Source: Ustulina deusta (lineage: Eukaryota; Ascomycota; Sordariomycetes; Xylariales; Xylariaceae). From it: 64,000 bases of DNA. The notes beneath the pieces are model-generated. The model ran no database searches and was not told the origin of the DNA. It saw only the letters and a list, made by a program, of their open reading frames with translations. The position numbers and the translations under genes are program-made. This document shows positions 51,574-60,731 of this stretch, piece after piece. Every line of letters starts with the position of its first letter. Position 1 is the first letter of the stretch. The DNA is taken from assembly GCA_023159155.1 (NCBI GenBank), contig JAJNNX010000014.1:558001-622000 (forward strand), read 5' to 3'.

Positions 51574-53942
51574 TTACTCAGAATCTGAACCGGGAGCGAG
51601 AACCTCCCCGTCCTCAACACTAGAGTCTTCAGAATAAACCTCGTCGTCGCTCTCTAATGAGTCTAGCCCAGCCTTGTCGTCGCTTACGCCGTCCTGCGGT
51701 GCTAATAGCAATATATTGCTGTCCTCCCCCCGAAAGATGCTAGCTTGATACCAAGACCGAAGGACCTGACAAATCCCAATTGTCTGGGCTTCGAGGCTAT
51801 TCCGTGAGGGCGTCACCATCCTACCGGCGGCTGAGAAAGCCCTCTCACACTCGGCTGACATGGGCTGGATGGTAAGGAAGTCCATGGCCATCCTCGAGAG
51901 ACGAGGATATCGGTCTTGCCTTTCAAACCAATAAGCCAGCGGATCGCGGACCTCGCCATCACCTAGTTCTCGATCTAGCTGCCAGGCTTTATACTCGTCA
52001 CCTATCACAGCTATTGTATAAGACGGCTTTACCACACGATCTGTAGCTTCAAATGGATTATAAAACTGAGGCCGTTTTGTAGGGGGCTCGTCGTCGCTCT
52101 TGCCACTCCCACGGCTTATAGCTCTGATATCGAGATGGGCATAGTCAGTAATCCATACCTCGTGAACTAGGGCCTTTGCTTTAATAGTCCACTCCGGTTT
52201 GGACTGCCATATCTTATCAAACCAGTCCCATCGATAGGCTGGATGAAGCGCTAGAGCTGTGTAATAGATCGGAGTCTCATCAAGCCGTTGATAATATGTA
52301 TCTAGCTTCTCCCACGCTAGGTTAATACCAATTCTAAAGTGTTCGGAGTCAGGAAAACCTTTAGCGAGCAGCCTGAACCCCCCTAGCTTGCTTAACAAAA
52401 GCTCAAAGCCGAGGACGTCCCATACGTTGCCATAAGACCTCAACCAGCCTTTGCGATCCCGGGCCTTGCTGTCACCTTCGAGGGTCTTTACAACAGTCTC
52501 AAATATTGTTAGGATACGCTCAAGATGCCGAAGGACTTCCCAGTCGTTATCAGAGAGGCAGTTCTCTTCTTATAAATACTACAAAAGCTGTACTAGCTTT
52601 CCTATAAGCACTCTACCAGTACGCTTCGACCGATTCTTGTTATCCTAGTCCTCCCTAGCAACAACAAAAAGCATTCTAATCGACATCTTTAATTGAAGCG
52701 CGCGCCGGATTATATATAACTGGGAAAGCTATCGAGTCTTGTTATCGCGAACTAGCCGAAGTGGCCGCCGCGCTCGATCTGTAGGCATAGTTGCCTGGTC
52801 AATCTCATCTTGTTGAATCCTTCGGAAGCGATAGGACAGCCAGCGGATGTTTCGTACATCTATAACCAGGTTATGCAGTTTCCCAACTGGCCCCATCGAT
52901 CGCCACTGTTGATATTTAGCATCGGTCAGTGATGTCGCACCCGATAACTGCTCTTCAAAAGCGTCAGGATGGTAGCCAAATAATAAGGCCTTTGCAGCCA
53001 GATTAATGGTATGGCCAATACAACGACCGCGCCGAAGCTTGCCATCAAAGCCTAATTCAGCACCGGGAACCTCCATAGCAGTACTGTTATTCTCGGCGTT
53101 ATCAAGAGTAAAGTAGCCAACTTTCTCCTTAACAACCCCAAAGGCGGAGAGGACATCAAGGATTTCGCCAGCGATAGTGGCACCAAAATGACAGCGAGCT
53201 TCAGGGATGCCGAGGAGCAGTTTACAAGGTTTGCCGGCTTCGTTGCGATAAAAGTACATAATTCCATATAAAGCAAGTTGGTTAGGCGACATCCAACCGT
53301 CAAAAGAGATATGTATTTTGCTGGGGCAATTGCGAAGCATATCGATGACCTTCCCATGATAGGCCTTATATTCTTAAAGGATAATACGCCGGATCGATGA
53401 ACTAGTTGGAATAGCCTTCCGCAGTACAACAGATGGGTTGAGGTATTTCAGGGGCTCGCGAAAGCGAGGGTTATCAACGAAGCTAAACGGGAGGTTGCTG
53501 CTGACAATAAACTCGACTAGCAGTTGCTGTAGATAATGTCGGTCGAAGCTGCGGATGAGGCTATTTGCAAGTTGCTGTTGATGTGGCTGTTGTGGATCGA
53601 GCTTGAAGATTGAAGTTATGGACCTTTGACCACTAAAAACGCCCTCATCTTGTAATTGCGCGTTACATTTTTCCCGCCCTCTGGCGCGCCGATACAATGG
53701 CCTCGCCATAGATGGGTTCGGGCATTTTGAAGGCCGGTAGCCTTAAAGCTCGAGATCGGAGGTCGGTTTAGATGGACGCATGTTTTGCAGACCCAACGGC
53801 GGATAGAATCCTTCTGAATATCGTAACCTTCGTCCCATAGCCATGAGTTGGTATCTCGATCATATTCGGACCAAGTCCAGCCTCTGAAATGGCTAAAGAG
53901 GCGATCTTCGAGTAATTGCTAATTCAATTCGTCATCAGTCAT
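51574..53942 (-). pseudogene. hAT transposase, disrupted
   Basis: Cut-and-paste transposase of the hAT superfamily. From an ATG at 53942 the first frame encodes a BED-type zinc-finger-like stretch (RRWVCKTCVHL). A frameshift near 53,680 leads into the main frame (MARPLYRR at 53709). The RNase-H-like core follows: IHISFDGW with the first catalytic Asp, YFTLDNAENN with the second, and RGRCIGHTINL with the family Cys/His motif. The C-terminal HATC dimerisation region is LAYWFERQDRYPRLSRMAMD and PMSAECERAFSAAGR, ending in an acidic tail. All main-frame pieces share one frame but are cut by stops at 53374, 52729, 52645, 52579 and 52570, mostly at expected Trp or Gln positions, so the gene is inactive. 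About 780 codons, a normal hAT length. Confidence 0.9.
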
Positions 53943-53963
53943 AGTAAGGGTATTCATGAAGCT

Positions 53964-53983
53964 AAAGTGCCTAAAGGCACTTT
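53964..53983. repeat. short palindrome upstream of the transposase
   Basis: AAAGTGCC and GGCACTTT (8-bp perfect arms) with a 4-nt spacer, 22 bp upstream of the transposase ATG. A second inverted pair, ACGCGT/ACGCGT, follows at about 53,990-54,005. They could be regulatory sites for the transposase but nothing else supports this. Confidence 0.5.
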
Positions 53984-54392
53984 AAAGCAACGCGTCTAAA
54001 ACGCGTATCCAGAGAATTATCAGTATTTAGGTGACATTGACAAGGGCCTAGTGGCAGTACATCCCGTAGCAATACGATTTGTATGTGTGGGGGAGTAGCG
54101 TGGGCAGGGGTCCGGAGGGGGAGGAGGGGGGGTCAACTCCACCACAAATTTGCTAAATACACGCATGTGGACCACTGGGAATAGCTTCAGTGGGTGGGTG
54201 GATGACGTAATCGAAGGCCTCTGAAGTGCGTGTATTAGTTGGTGGTCCACACGTGGATTTAGTGGATGGATGGCGAGCACTGTAGCACAGCCTGTCTGAA
54301 AGCACTCTGTCTTTCTTTGGGATTAGGGACGGACCCGTGAGGTAGACCTAAAGCTATCCATGGGCTGAAGTGAAGTGTATAATGCTTCACCA

Positions 54393-54533
54393 TGACGATT
54401 GACGAGTGATGACTGACGACTGACGACTGACGATTGACGATTGACGATTGACGAGTGACGAGTGACGAGTGACGAGTGACGACTGATGAGTGACGACTGA
54501 CGAGTGACGATTGACGAGTGACGATTGACGATC
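54393..54533. repeat. heptamer minisatellite (TGACGAN), about 20 units
   Basis: About twenty consecutive 7-bp units TGACGAT, TGACGAG and TGACGAC, with a rare TGATGAN variant. A period of 7 keeps all frames open on the minus strand, producing artificial RHSSLVTRQSS-type peptides, so these frames are not genes. The array begins 110 bp outside the hAT right end. Confidence 0.9.
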
Positions 54534-54840
54534 AAGTGTGGCCCCACTACCACTTAGTCCCATAACCCTTGAATAAATTCTCGCCTTGTGTCTTATCAGA
54601 TACAAGGGATATGCTCTTATTCGGTATATTGGTTAAATGGGTACCAAGCGACAGACCCATGTCAGGATGACCCGGGGGGTGTTGTACAATTCTGCCTACA
54701 GATGAGAACACAATCAACATAGTCAATTCAAGAGCCACCGCTTATTTTCTGACATGTCTCTTCCCCTCTTTGCCAAATTCTTCTATTATAACCGCCAAAA
54801 CACCAACCTGCCTTAAGCTTTGAACAGTACTAAGGCACAA
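54534..54840. other. unique spacer between the heptamer arrays
   Basis: Ordinary-composition sequence with no convincing gene. A 63-codon minus frame (54547-54738) lacks any recognisable motif and is probably chance. Confidence 0.5.
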
Positions 54841-54882
54841 TCGTTAATCGTTAGTCGTTACTCGTTACTCGTCGCCCGTCAA
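54841..54882. repeat. second heptamer array (TCGTTAN/TCGTCAN), inverted
   Basis: Six 7-bp units TCGTTAA, TCGTTAG, TCGTTAC, TCGTTAC, TCGTCGC and CCGTCAA. The reverse complement of the first array is TCGTCAN, so this is the same family in opposite orientation with a C-to-T drift, about 307 bp away. Confidence 0.75.
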
Positions 54883-54963
54883 TCGACCGGCGGGTAAGAA
54901 CACATTGCAAACACAAAAGTCAGATCCGAGCATTGGTTTAATGTTATTAAGCCAGTAGGAAAT

Positions 54964-55314
54964 TCAACCGAAATCTACATAAAAGCTAAGGCGTGTTTTG
55001 CGGCATACGCAATACCACAACAACTGACCCAAGTCGGACCAGCTCAACGCATCGGTATGGTTCACCTGAGCTTGTGCCACTGCCTTGTCATACAACTTGA
55101 CATTGCCAACGATCAGACTTGCGTCATGATCGGTGAGGAGTGTGGGATGCTGTCCAATGTGGCCCTTAAATACGGTATAATCGGGTGTATAGCTCTTGGA
55201 CTCTTGGACTGAATTGTCGCGGGGTGTGACTTGGGCAAGCGGTATATGAGGAACAATGGTTACAGGGGGCTTGTAAGTGCTGTGTAGCGCTAGATTGACG
55301 CAGTAGATGGGGGA
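54964..55314 (-). pseudogene. 116-codon open coding fragment, unrecognised
   Basis: On the minus strand the frame is open from after a TAG (55315-55317) to a TGA (54964-54966), with no ATG. It reads like a natural protein: YKPPVTIVPHIPLAQVTPRD, YTPDYTVFKGHIGQHPTLLT, DHDASLIVGNVKLYDKAVAQ, SWSDLGQLLWYCVCRKTRLS. Before the TAG the same frame carries VVLDVSHLLAVEANLEHFLN, suggesting that the TAG interrupts a longer gene whose 5' part extends to about 55,600 with one or more shifts. I do not recognise the family. It may be a host gene or a domesticated mobile-element gene. Confidence 0.4.
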
Positions 55315-55317
55315 CTA

Positions 55318-56349
55318 GTTGAGGAAGTGTTCGAGGTTTGCCTCGACAGCGAGCAGGTGGGAAACGTCCAGAACCACTGGTTTAGTGGCCGGTCTGGCCC
55401 GGGGCCGAGATGCTCCAGGGTTGGAAGAGTGCTAAGCTCGTGCCACCTTTGCACGTGGAATATAAAGATATCGTGGTCGGTGCTGCTGTGCTCGGCAATT
55501 ACCCTAGCGAGGCCCTTGTGACCTACAGTTTCAGCGCTAACACTACTAGCCCAAGGCCGGCAAGACAGGCACCTTGGACTATCTATGAGTCTCGGAGACA
55601 AGACATAAATGGTGAATAGTGCTTATATAGGGTTGAGATTATAACTAGGAGCATGGTATTGGGCCTTTTTCTTATAGTTGACTAGGTATTATTTTGCTGT
55701 ATCATGAATCCGACGGCTGCCAGCTTTACAATACGCCCTCTCCTTTTAATCCAACTCTAGAGACTTCGCATTTCGGAAACGCTTGAGCGCAGGTCTTGAG
55801 GCGAGCTCGTCTTGGGGAGAACGATCCTCCACTTGTATCGCGGGATGTAGCTTACGCTTAACCCTTTTTTGCGAGGAGCATAGGGCAAGGGAGAAATATG
55901 GAACCAGACCTTGTGGCCTGAAATTTGTAAAAAGTGCTGCGGATCTTAATCGAATAAACCGCACGTTCCGTTAATTCGATTGAATCCTCAGCCATGGTGA
56001 GTGAGCTGACGACTTAGATGACGAGGTGTAATTTACACCGTGCAATAATTTCTCAGGGATTCATACGTTCAGAAATGTTGGTGCGTTTACGAATACTGTC
56101 AAGAAGTTAGGGGAGACCTTGGGGTTATATATTTGTAGTGATCTTAAGCGGCTTAGAGTACGTTCGCCTTCCAAGTATCCAATGGAGATGTGTCTCTGCA
56201 ATTTGGCCTTCACGTAAGTCCACTCCCTCGGGTTTACTATACTAATTGGTCTCGTCATCCACTGTTACCTACAAAGACAATACGTACAGTTCTCGTGAAT
56301 ATATGATGGAGGGATGTGCATGCCTTGACTTATGTGTGAGTAGAAGTAC
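55318..56349. other. normal-composition DNA without a confident gene
   Basis: Several frames of 60-100 codons overlap on both strands (for example minus 55290-55601, 55746-55964 and 56061-56258, the last with YVKAKLQRHISIGYLEGERT). None shows a domain. They may be exons of decayed genes but cannot be told from chance. Confidence 0.4.
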
Positions 56350-56577
56350 ATGTGTGATTGTCACCCTCACGCTCTAGAGGCCATAGTAACCCATAATCCC
56401 GGTCCTCTTGCTTGTAACTACACGATTGCCAAGCCCATGTCTAATGCACCATTCATGCAATCGATCACGGTGGTCTTGTTACCAGGGTACCAATGCCCTA
56501 CTAATGTTCCTGGAGCGAAAACCCAGGGCGATCTCCCGATCAAGGATTTGACACACTACCCCTCTCGTATCGTCTGA
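56350..56577 (+). CDS. hypothetical small reading frame
   Basis: ATG to TGA, 75 codons: MCDCHPHALEAIVTHNPGPL, then ACNYTIAKPMSNAPFMQSIT and VVLLPGYQCPTNVPGAKTQG. The composition is protein-like and the three cysteines plus CDCHPH recall small fungal proteins, but no motif identifies it. No TATA box or introns are evident, and it may be one exon of a larger gene or a chance frame. Confidence 0.2.
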   Translation: MCDCHPHALEAIVTHNPGPLACNYTIAKPMSNAPFMQSITVVLLPGYQCPTNVPGAKTQGDLPIKDLTHYPSRIV

Positions 56578-56770
56578 CACACCCTCCTCTAAGCGGGAGT
56601 AATATACGTCGTATGGAAGGACCCGATAAGTTGAGGTGGCACCACCCCCTCATCGAAGTGGAAGCACTCTTTCTCATCACTAGATTGGCGATTTTGTGGA
56701 GCTTGTAAAACGAGTACAGTGCCATTCTGTTCAATGTTCTATGAGAGTCAGTTTGAAAACTCCTCGGTCT

Positions 56771-56782
56771 TGGCTGGAGACG

Positions 56783-56814
<32 letters not shown>

Positions 56815-56843
56815 CTCATTACACGCGTGGCTGGAGACGTACT
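56771..56843 (-). mobile_element. poly(A) retroposition scar with 16-bp target duplication
   Basis: TGGCTGGAGACGTACT occurs at 56771-56786 and again at 56828-56843. Between them lie a run of T (29 T counting the last base of the first copy) and 13 bp (CTCATTACACGCG). On the minus strand this is a 13-bp fragment followed by a poly(A) tail flanked by a long target duplication, the hallmark of LINE-type target-primed reverse transcription with extreme 5' truncation. Confidence 0.75.
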
Positions 56844-57779
56844 ACATGGCAAGGTATAGGTACAGTAAAAGACGCCGTAGCCCTGAAGCGGTGACGTTGA
56901 TTCCTGATCCTGATATAATAACGACTGCCTTCGGTCAGAAGAATACTCGGCATAGCCATGGCTAGAAGAGGCAAAGATTTGGATGGCAAAGTAGACTGAT
57001 TTCCCAGGATTTCGAACGTTGGAAATTGTTGCTGCGTTTGGGAGACTCAGTATGGTTCAAAGCCAGGGGAGGCGGTCAGATTGATATATTCACTCTTTGT
57101 GGTGCGCTTGAACAACTTACGAGTAAGTTCCTACACCAGATGTAATGTGATGGTTGTTTCAAAAGCATGGACTGGCATCCCGGATCCTATCGTCGAATCT
57201 CCGTGTAGCCCGCTCTTTTGATCACAAACTGAGGATATTGACACGACTTTAGATGGTGCAAACGTGCAGGACGCGAAGATCAGAGTGTGCCACCTAACGC
57301 TTGATATTAAGTAGCTTATATGTAGGCCATCCAGTGTCAAATAGAATATTGTTAAAACTAGGGTTATCTGTATGACATTCGGTCCCGGTGATCTAGATGC
57401 CGCCACTGCCGTGTCGTCGGTGTTGCTATTCATTAGGTATCATGGCCTACCGACCAGGAATCATTAGCCAACAATATCAAAAAGGCATGCGTCTAGAACA
57501 GGTCTTGGGGACTCCTGTACATACACGCATCTTCACAATTACCTTCACCCGGGAAAGGTACCGAAGACACAAATCTGATAGCTCATGTGAAGCTCAAGGA
57601 TTCTGCAGAAATTTAGGCCTCATTCAAGTGGTCTAGAACACTCTTAATACTATCTTTGCAACAGAGATAATCATCAAATATTCGTCATACCGCATAACTA
57701 TGAAGTGATCAAGCAGTGTAAAGTGTCCATCCTTAATGGCGCCTTTTGAGGACCAGGATAATATACCAGTTCGCATTAG
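56844..57779. other. normal-composition DNA, no confident gene
   Basis: Two overlapping opposite frames (57131-57433 minus and 57397-57636 plus, both with ATG) compete and neither has a domain. The stretch near 57,001-57,045 resembles 56,047-56,089, a weak diverged duplication. Just before 57,752 one frame reads VIPHNYEVIKQCKVSILNGA, which may be an upstream exon of the next gene. Confidence 0.35.
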
Positions 57780-58320
57780 ACTTCTCGACAATTTGTCAAA
57801 CAATACTGGTACCCGAATGCCACATCTTTAAGGTATGCTGGACACCCAATCATCAGGGCAACTTTCAGCGACTTAATCATTATAGCACATCTTGGGAAGT
57901 ATCCAATCGAATGTATACCCTACAAGGGCTGGTCCTACCCCTTCTTTATTGCCGTGAAGAGTGCAGAAAAAATCAAATGTGACAGCGGCTCTCGCGAATT
58001 GCTATTTGCTACGATCCCTAATCGTAAGTTTGTTTTCCACGACTATGCTACATAACTTATACACAGTTGATAGTAGAATGAAAATGTGTGAACAGACATG
58101 TATCAAGTACCGGTGCGGGTGTCAGGGTGATCCGGAGATAGACAGGTGTCCTGAGCTTTTCAAGAAATGCCTAGGGCCAGGACCAGGATGGAGAGTGCGG
58201 GGGTACAAGGACGAAATCTGCGATGAGTGCCGTAGCAGACAGAAATTAAAGGAAGATGGGACAATAGACCGCATGAAGGAGCAAGAACGATTGGAGCGAG
58301 AAAGGAAAAGAAAACAGTAA
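57780..58320 (+). CDS. small spliced gene, Cys-containing hypothetical protein
   Basis: Two exon candidates, 57780-58023 and 58067-58320, are joined in frame by a GT-AG intron (58024-58066) with a GTAAGT donor, a CATAAC branch-like site and an ACACAG acceptor; 43 nt is short even for fungi. Exon 1 reads YAGHPIIRATFSDLIIIAHL, GKYPIECIPYKGWSYPFFIA, SGSRELLFATIPN. Exon 2 holds a cysteine-spaced stretch (CEQTCIKYRCGCQG, later CPELFKKC and ICDEC) and a highly charged helical tail ending RERKRKQ. The spacing recalls small fungal proteins of unknown function that may bind a metal, but this is not established. The 5' end is unresolved. If translation starts internally at ATG 58078, the product is 80 residues. 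A second possible intron (58317-58406) would extend it. Confidence 0.5.
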
Positions 58321-58593
58321 GGGTGCATCATAAGATTGCTACATATCCCTGCGTCTCATGACTTGTAATGTTTTCCTACCATCCTGATTTCGTTATGTCC
58401 TAATAGGAAAATGGTGTTGATAATCTGCCCGATTATCTTATTCGTCCTATGCCACGCGCGTTGCGCCAATCTCCGGAGTGTGATCCCTCGGCGCTGGTTC
58501 GGCTAGCAGTTAGGAAATATTAGGGCTGGTTGATATAGGGATAGATGGGATGTAACACAGTCTAATCGGAGCTTATCTTATTTGGGCATTCCT
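58321..58593. other. intergenic region between convergent genes
   Basis: Lies between the plus-strand hypothetical gene and the 3' end of the minus-strand pseudogene. It includes a GTAAGG...CTAATAG pair that could be an intron of the former. No other feature seen. Confidence 0.5.
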
Positions 58594-60731
58594 TCAAATC
58601 ATATCGATATCCTTTTCATACTGCGGGAACACGCCGAACGTGCTTGTTCCTTCGTTGTACGTGAGCCCCCTACCAGATTGAGCGATCCTGTAACCCAGCT
58701 ACAATATTCTCTCTTTTCTGACGCCCGTTATCGAAGCTATCTCCAAGTACTTCTTGTTGTTGTCGATTTTATTATTAGCGAACCAGTCCGAGGGAAAGTA
58801 GCCGCTGACGAAGAGAAGACCCTTAAGGGCGAAGTCCTCCGGCACGGGACAGGGAGGATCGTTGCTTTTCTCTTTTAGGAATTTATTGCTATAGATATGC
58901 TTGTAAGTATTGTAGGTCTCGAGAAGTCTATTAAGCATTAATAAAAACAACTTCTATAGAAATAAATGCTTGATATATTGTAGGGCGTTAGAAAGACAAA
59001 TGAAGTAAAATATAAAGACCATAATAACGTGTGTGTACAATAATATATTAGTATTATTGTATTGTTTAAAAATAACTTTATATGTTTTTATAGCAAAATA
59101 AAAGGCATTTTTGAAATCTTTTAATAGCTTTAAAACGTTAGCCCCAAATATTATACCTATGTTTTGTTTTTTATTTTTTTAATTTTAAATCGCTTTTATA
59201 ATAATATTATTTTTTTTTCTATAGGATAAAAAAGCATAGCAGTTAGCAATAGCAATATAATAGCTTGCGTCTATTTAACCCTTTGCTATTTAGTTTATAT
59301 AATTATCTAATATCTTTAAAAACTTGCTTATAACTAGACAAATATTTTCTAATTGCTTATAGCTAAACAAAATACTATATATTTTAATAAATACTATATT
59401 AATAGGACTTAAAAGGTTATATTAATAATTATTAACTTTAAGGATCAGGTTAAATAATATTATAATTAATTTTTTAGCTAAGCTAAAAAATATAAAAATA
59501 TATAATAACTTAGTATAAAAAAAGAGTTGTTATAGCGTATTTAGTTGTGTTAAAATAGCAAAGTAGTAATAAAAGCGTTTTATTATTAATGCTTTATTTA
59601 AAGGTTTCGAATACTAATATTTAGAAACTAATGTCTAGACTTTTTTGTTTTTAATATCCTTATTTTTTATTGCTATCCTATAAAAGAAAAAAAAAAAAAA
59701 AAAAAAAAAAGTAATTCTTTAAACAATACCTATATCTTTTTAAATCGCTTAAATATTCGATCTATATATTTTTAAAAGCTAGAATAGTTTTATATAAAAA
59801 AGCTATTATTAAATAAGCTAAATAGATAAAAGTTAATATATATTTAAAAAAATCCCGGCAAACAATACTATAATAGTTCAAAAAAGCTATATATTTTATG
59901 TTGCCACATTTATATAGGTATTATATATTTTAAAACTAATTGTTTTAATGCTAGACTTGCAAAAAAGTATTATAATACTAAAAAAAAGTTATAATGCTTA
60001 TGTAATAAAGTGTGATATAACGCTATTAGTGCTTGCTATTGTTTGTTATTCAGTTTAGTGTTACTCTGAAAGAATAGGTTATTATTAACTTTGATGCATT
60101 TAGACTTAACCATTACCAGCCCGGCGTAAATCCCTTTGGTTTCAGCGACTAACTGCTCCTGGCTGATAGGGCGGGTCTCAGACTGCTTGATAAGCCGAAG
60201 GGTCTTGCTATCTTCCTCAGGAGCGTCCACTCTTCTGGTGGGTGCTGAGGTCTTGGGAGGAGTATTAGTGCTTTGCTGGGGAGGGGCTCGTGATCTCCTA
60301 GGCGGACTATTTGACTGGGGCCTAGATTGTTTTGAGGGGGAAGTAACAGGAGATTTGCGCCTCTTATGTGAGCTTGCTGCCGCTTCATTCGCTGTCTCTT
60401 GCACACCGCCTCCTGGATCCCTCGTAGATGAAGATCCAACACCCTGAGCCCTAGGGATTCTTATGAGAGCATTCGTGTTAGCTACCCTAGATGGCCTTCG
60501 GGGACGCAGAGTGGGGAATACATACCGTCCTTTCTTTATATCCCGTATGAGTGTAGGAATATCTTTTTCTTCTATGGTCTCAGCGTGCTTTGAGCAGAAA
60601 TGGTAGCGTATTCTATCATTTATGGCAGGATACTCCTTGTTATAGCCCGGCATTGGGCATAAGATGTGCGAAGACTGACGCAAGTGATCGATAAATGACG
60701 CTGAAATACCCTGTTCCTTAGGGTTCGGCAT
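58594..60731 (-). pseudogene. full-length pseudogene resembling Est1-type DNA/RNA-binding-domain proteins; centre RIP-mutated
   Basis: ATG at 60731. The first 231 codons are clean: an N-terminal region with HFCSKHAET, a Ser/Pro/Arg-rich disordered stretch, then VAETKGIYAGLVMVKSKCIK and KLNNKQ. From 60036 the same protein continues through AT-rich DNA with stops at expected Trp or Gln positions (QALIALYHTLLHK after the first stop; further on IDASYYIAIANCYAFLSYR). It becomes clean again at about 58,950 (PPCPVPEDFALKGLLFVSGY, FPSDWFANNKIDNNKKYLEI) to a TGA at 58594, with one more TAG at 58696. I recall this pattern from fungal proteins annotated as Est1-type DNA/RNA-binding domain; the name needs checking. 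A 52-nt intron and at least one indel lie within. The gene is dead. Confidence 0.75.
59678..59729 (-). other. fossil GT-AG intron, 52 nt
   Basis: In the pseudogene the coding register AGA-TAT-AG is interrupted by GTATTG...TTTATAG and resumes G-ATA-GCA-ATA, restoring an Arg codon across the junction (phase 2). The interior contains a run of about two dozen T, a pyrimidine tract before the acceptor. The size and borders are typical of filamentous fungi. Confidence 0.75.

Larger units (their letters stand above)
51390..54282 (-). mobile_element. hAT-family DNA transposon (2.9 kb)
   Basis: The ends are inverted repeats: CAGGGCTCGCTATCCACCC at 51390 and, read on the minus strand from 54282, CAGTGCTCGCCATCCATCC. 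CAGNG termini are typical of hAT elements. Subterminal copies of GTGGGTGGGTGGATGA lie inside both ends (about 51432-51447 and 54190-54205), the usual transposase-binding arrangement. The element holds one transposase frame. The 8 bp outside the ends (GCTGGAAC and TAGCACAG) do not match, so an end has been rearranged or has mutated since insertion. Confidence 0.8.

Noticed and set aside
52451..52648. Plus-strand 65-codon frame inside the hAT element
   Set aside because: Antisense shadow of the transposase pseudogene.
54323..54605. Minus-strand frames rich in RHSSLVTRQSS
   Set aside because: Produced mechanically by the 7-bp tandem repeat, which is not a coding signal.
56047..57045. Diverged duplication between 56,047-56,089 and 57,001-57,045
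   Set aside because: Similarity spans only ~42 bp at roughly 75% by eye, too short to call without an alignment score.
59689..59713. Poly(A) run first read as a second retroposition scar
   Set aside because: The coding register on both sides and GT...AG borders show that it is the pyrimidine tract of an intron on the minus strand.
60136..60447. Plus-strand 103-codon frame opposite the Est1-like pseudogene
   Set aside because: Antisense to a clean N-terminal coding stretch. Pro/Ser/Arg-rich coding leaves the other strand open.
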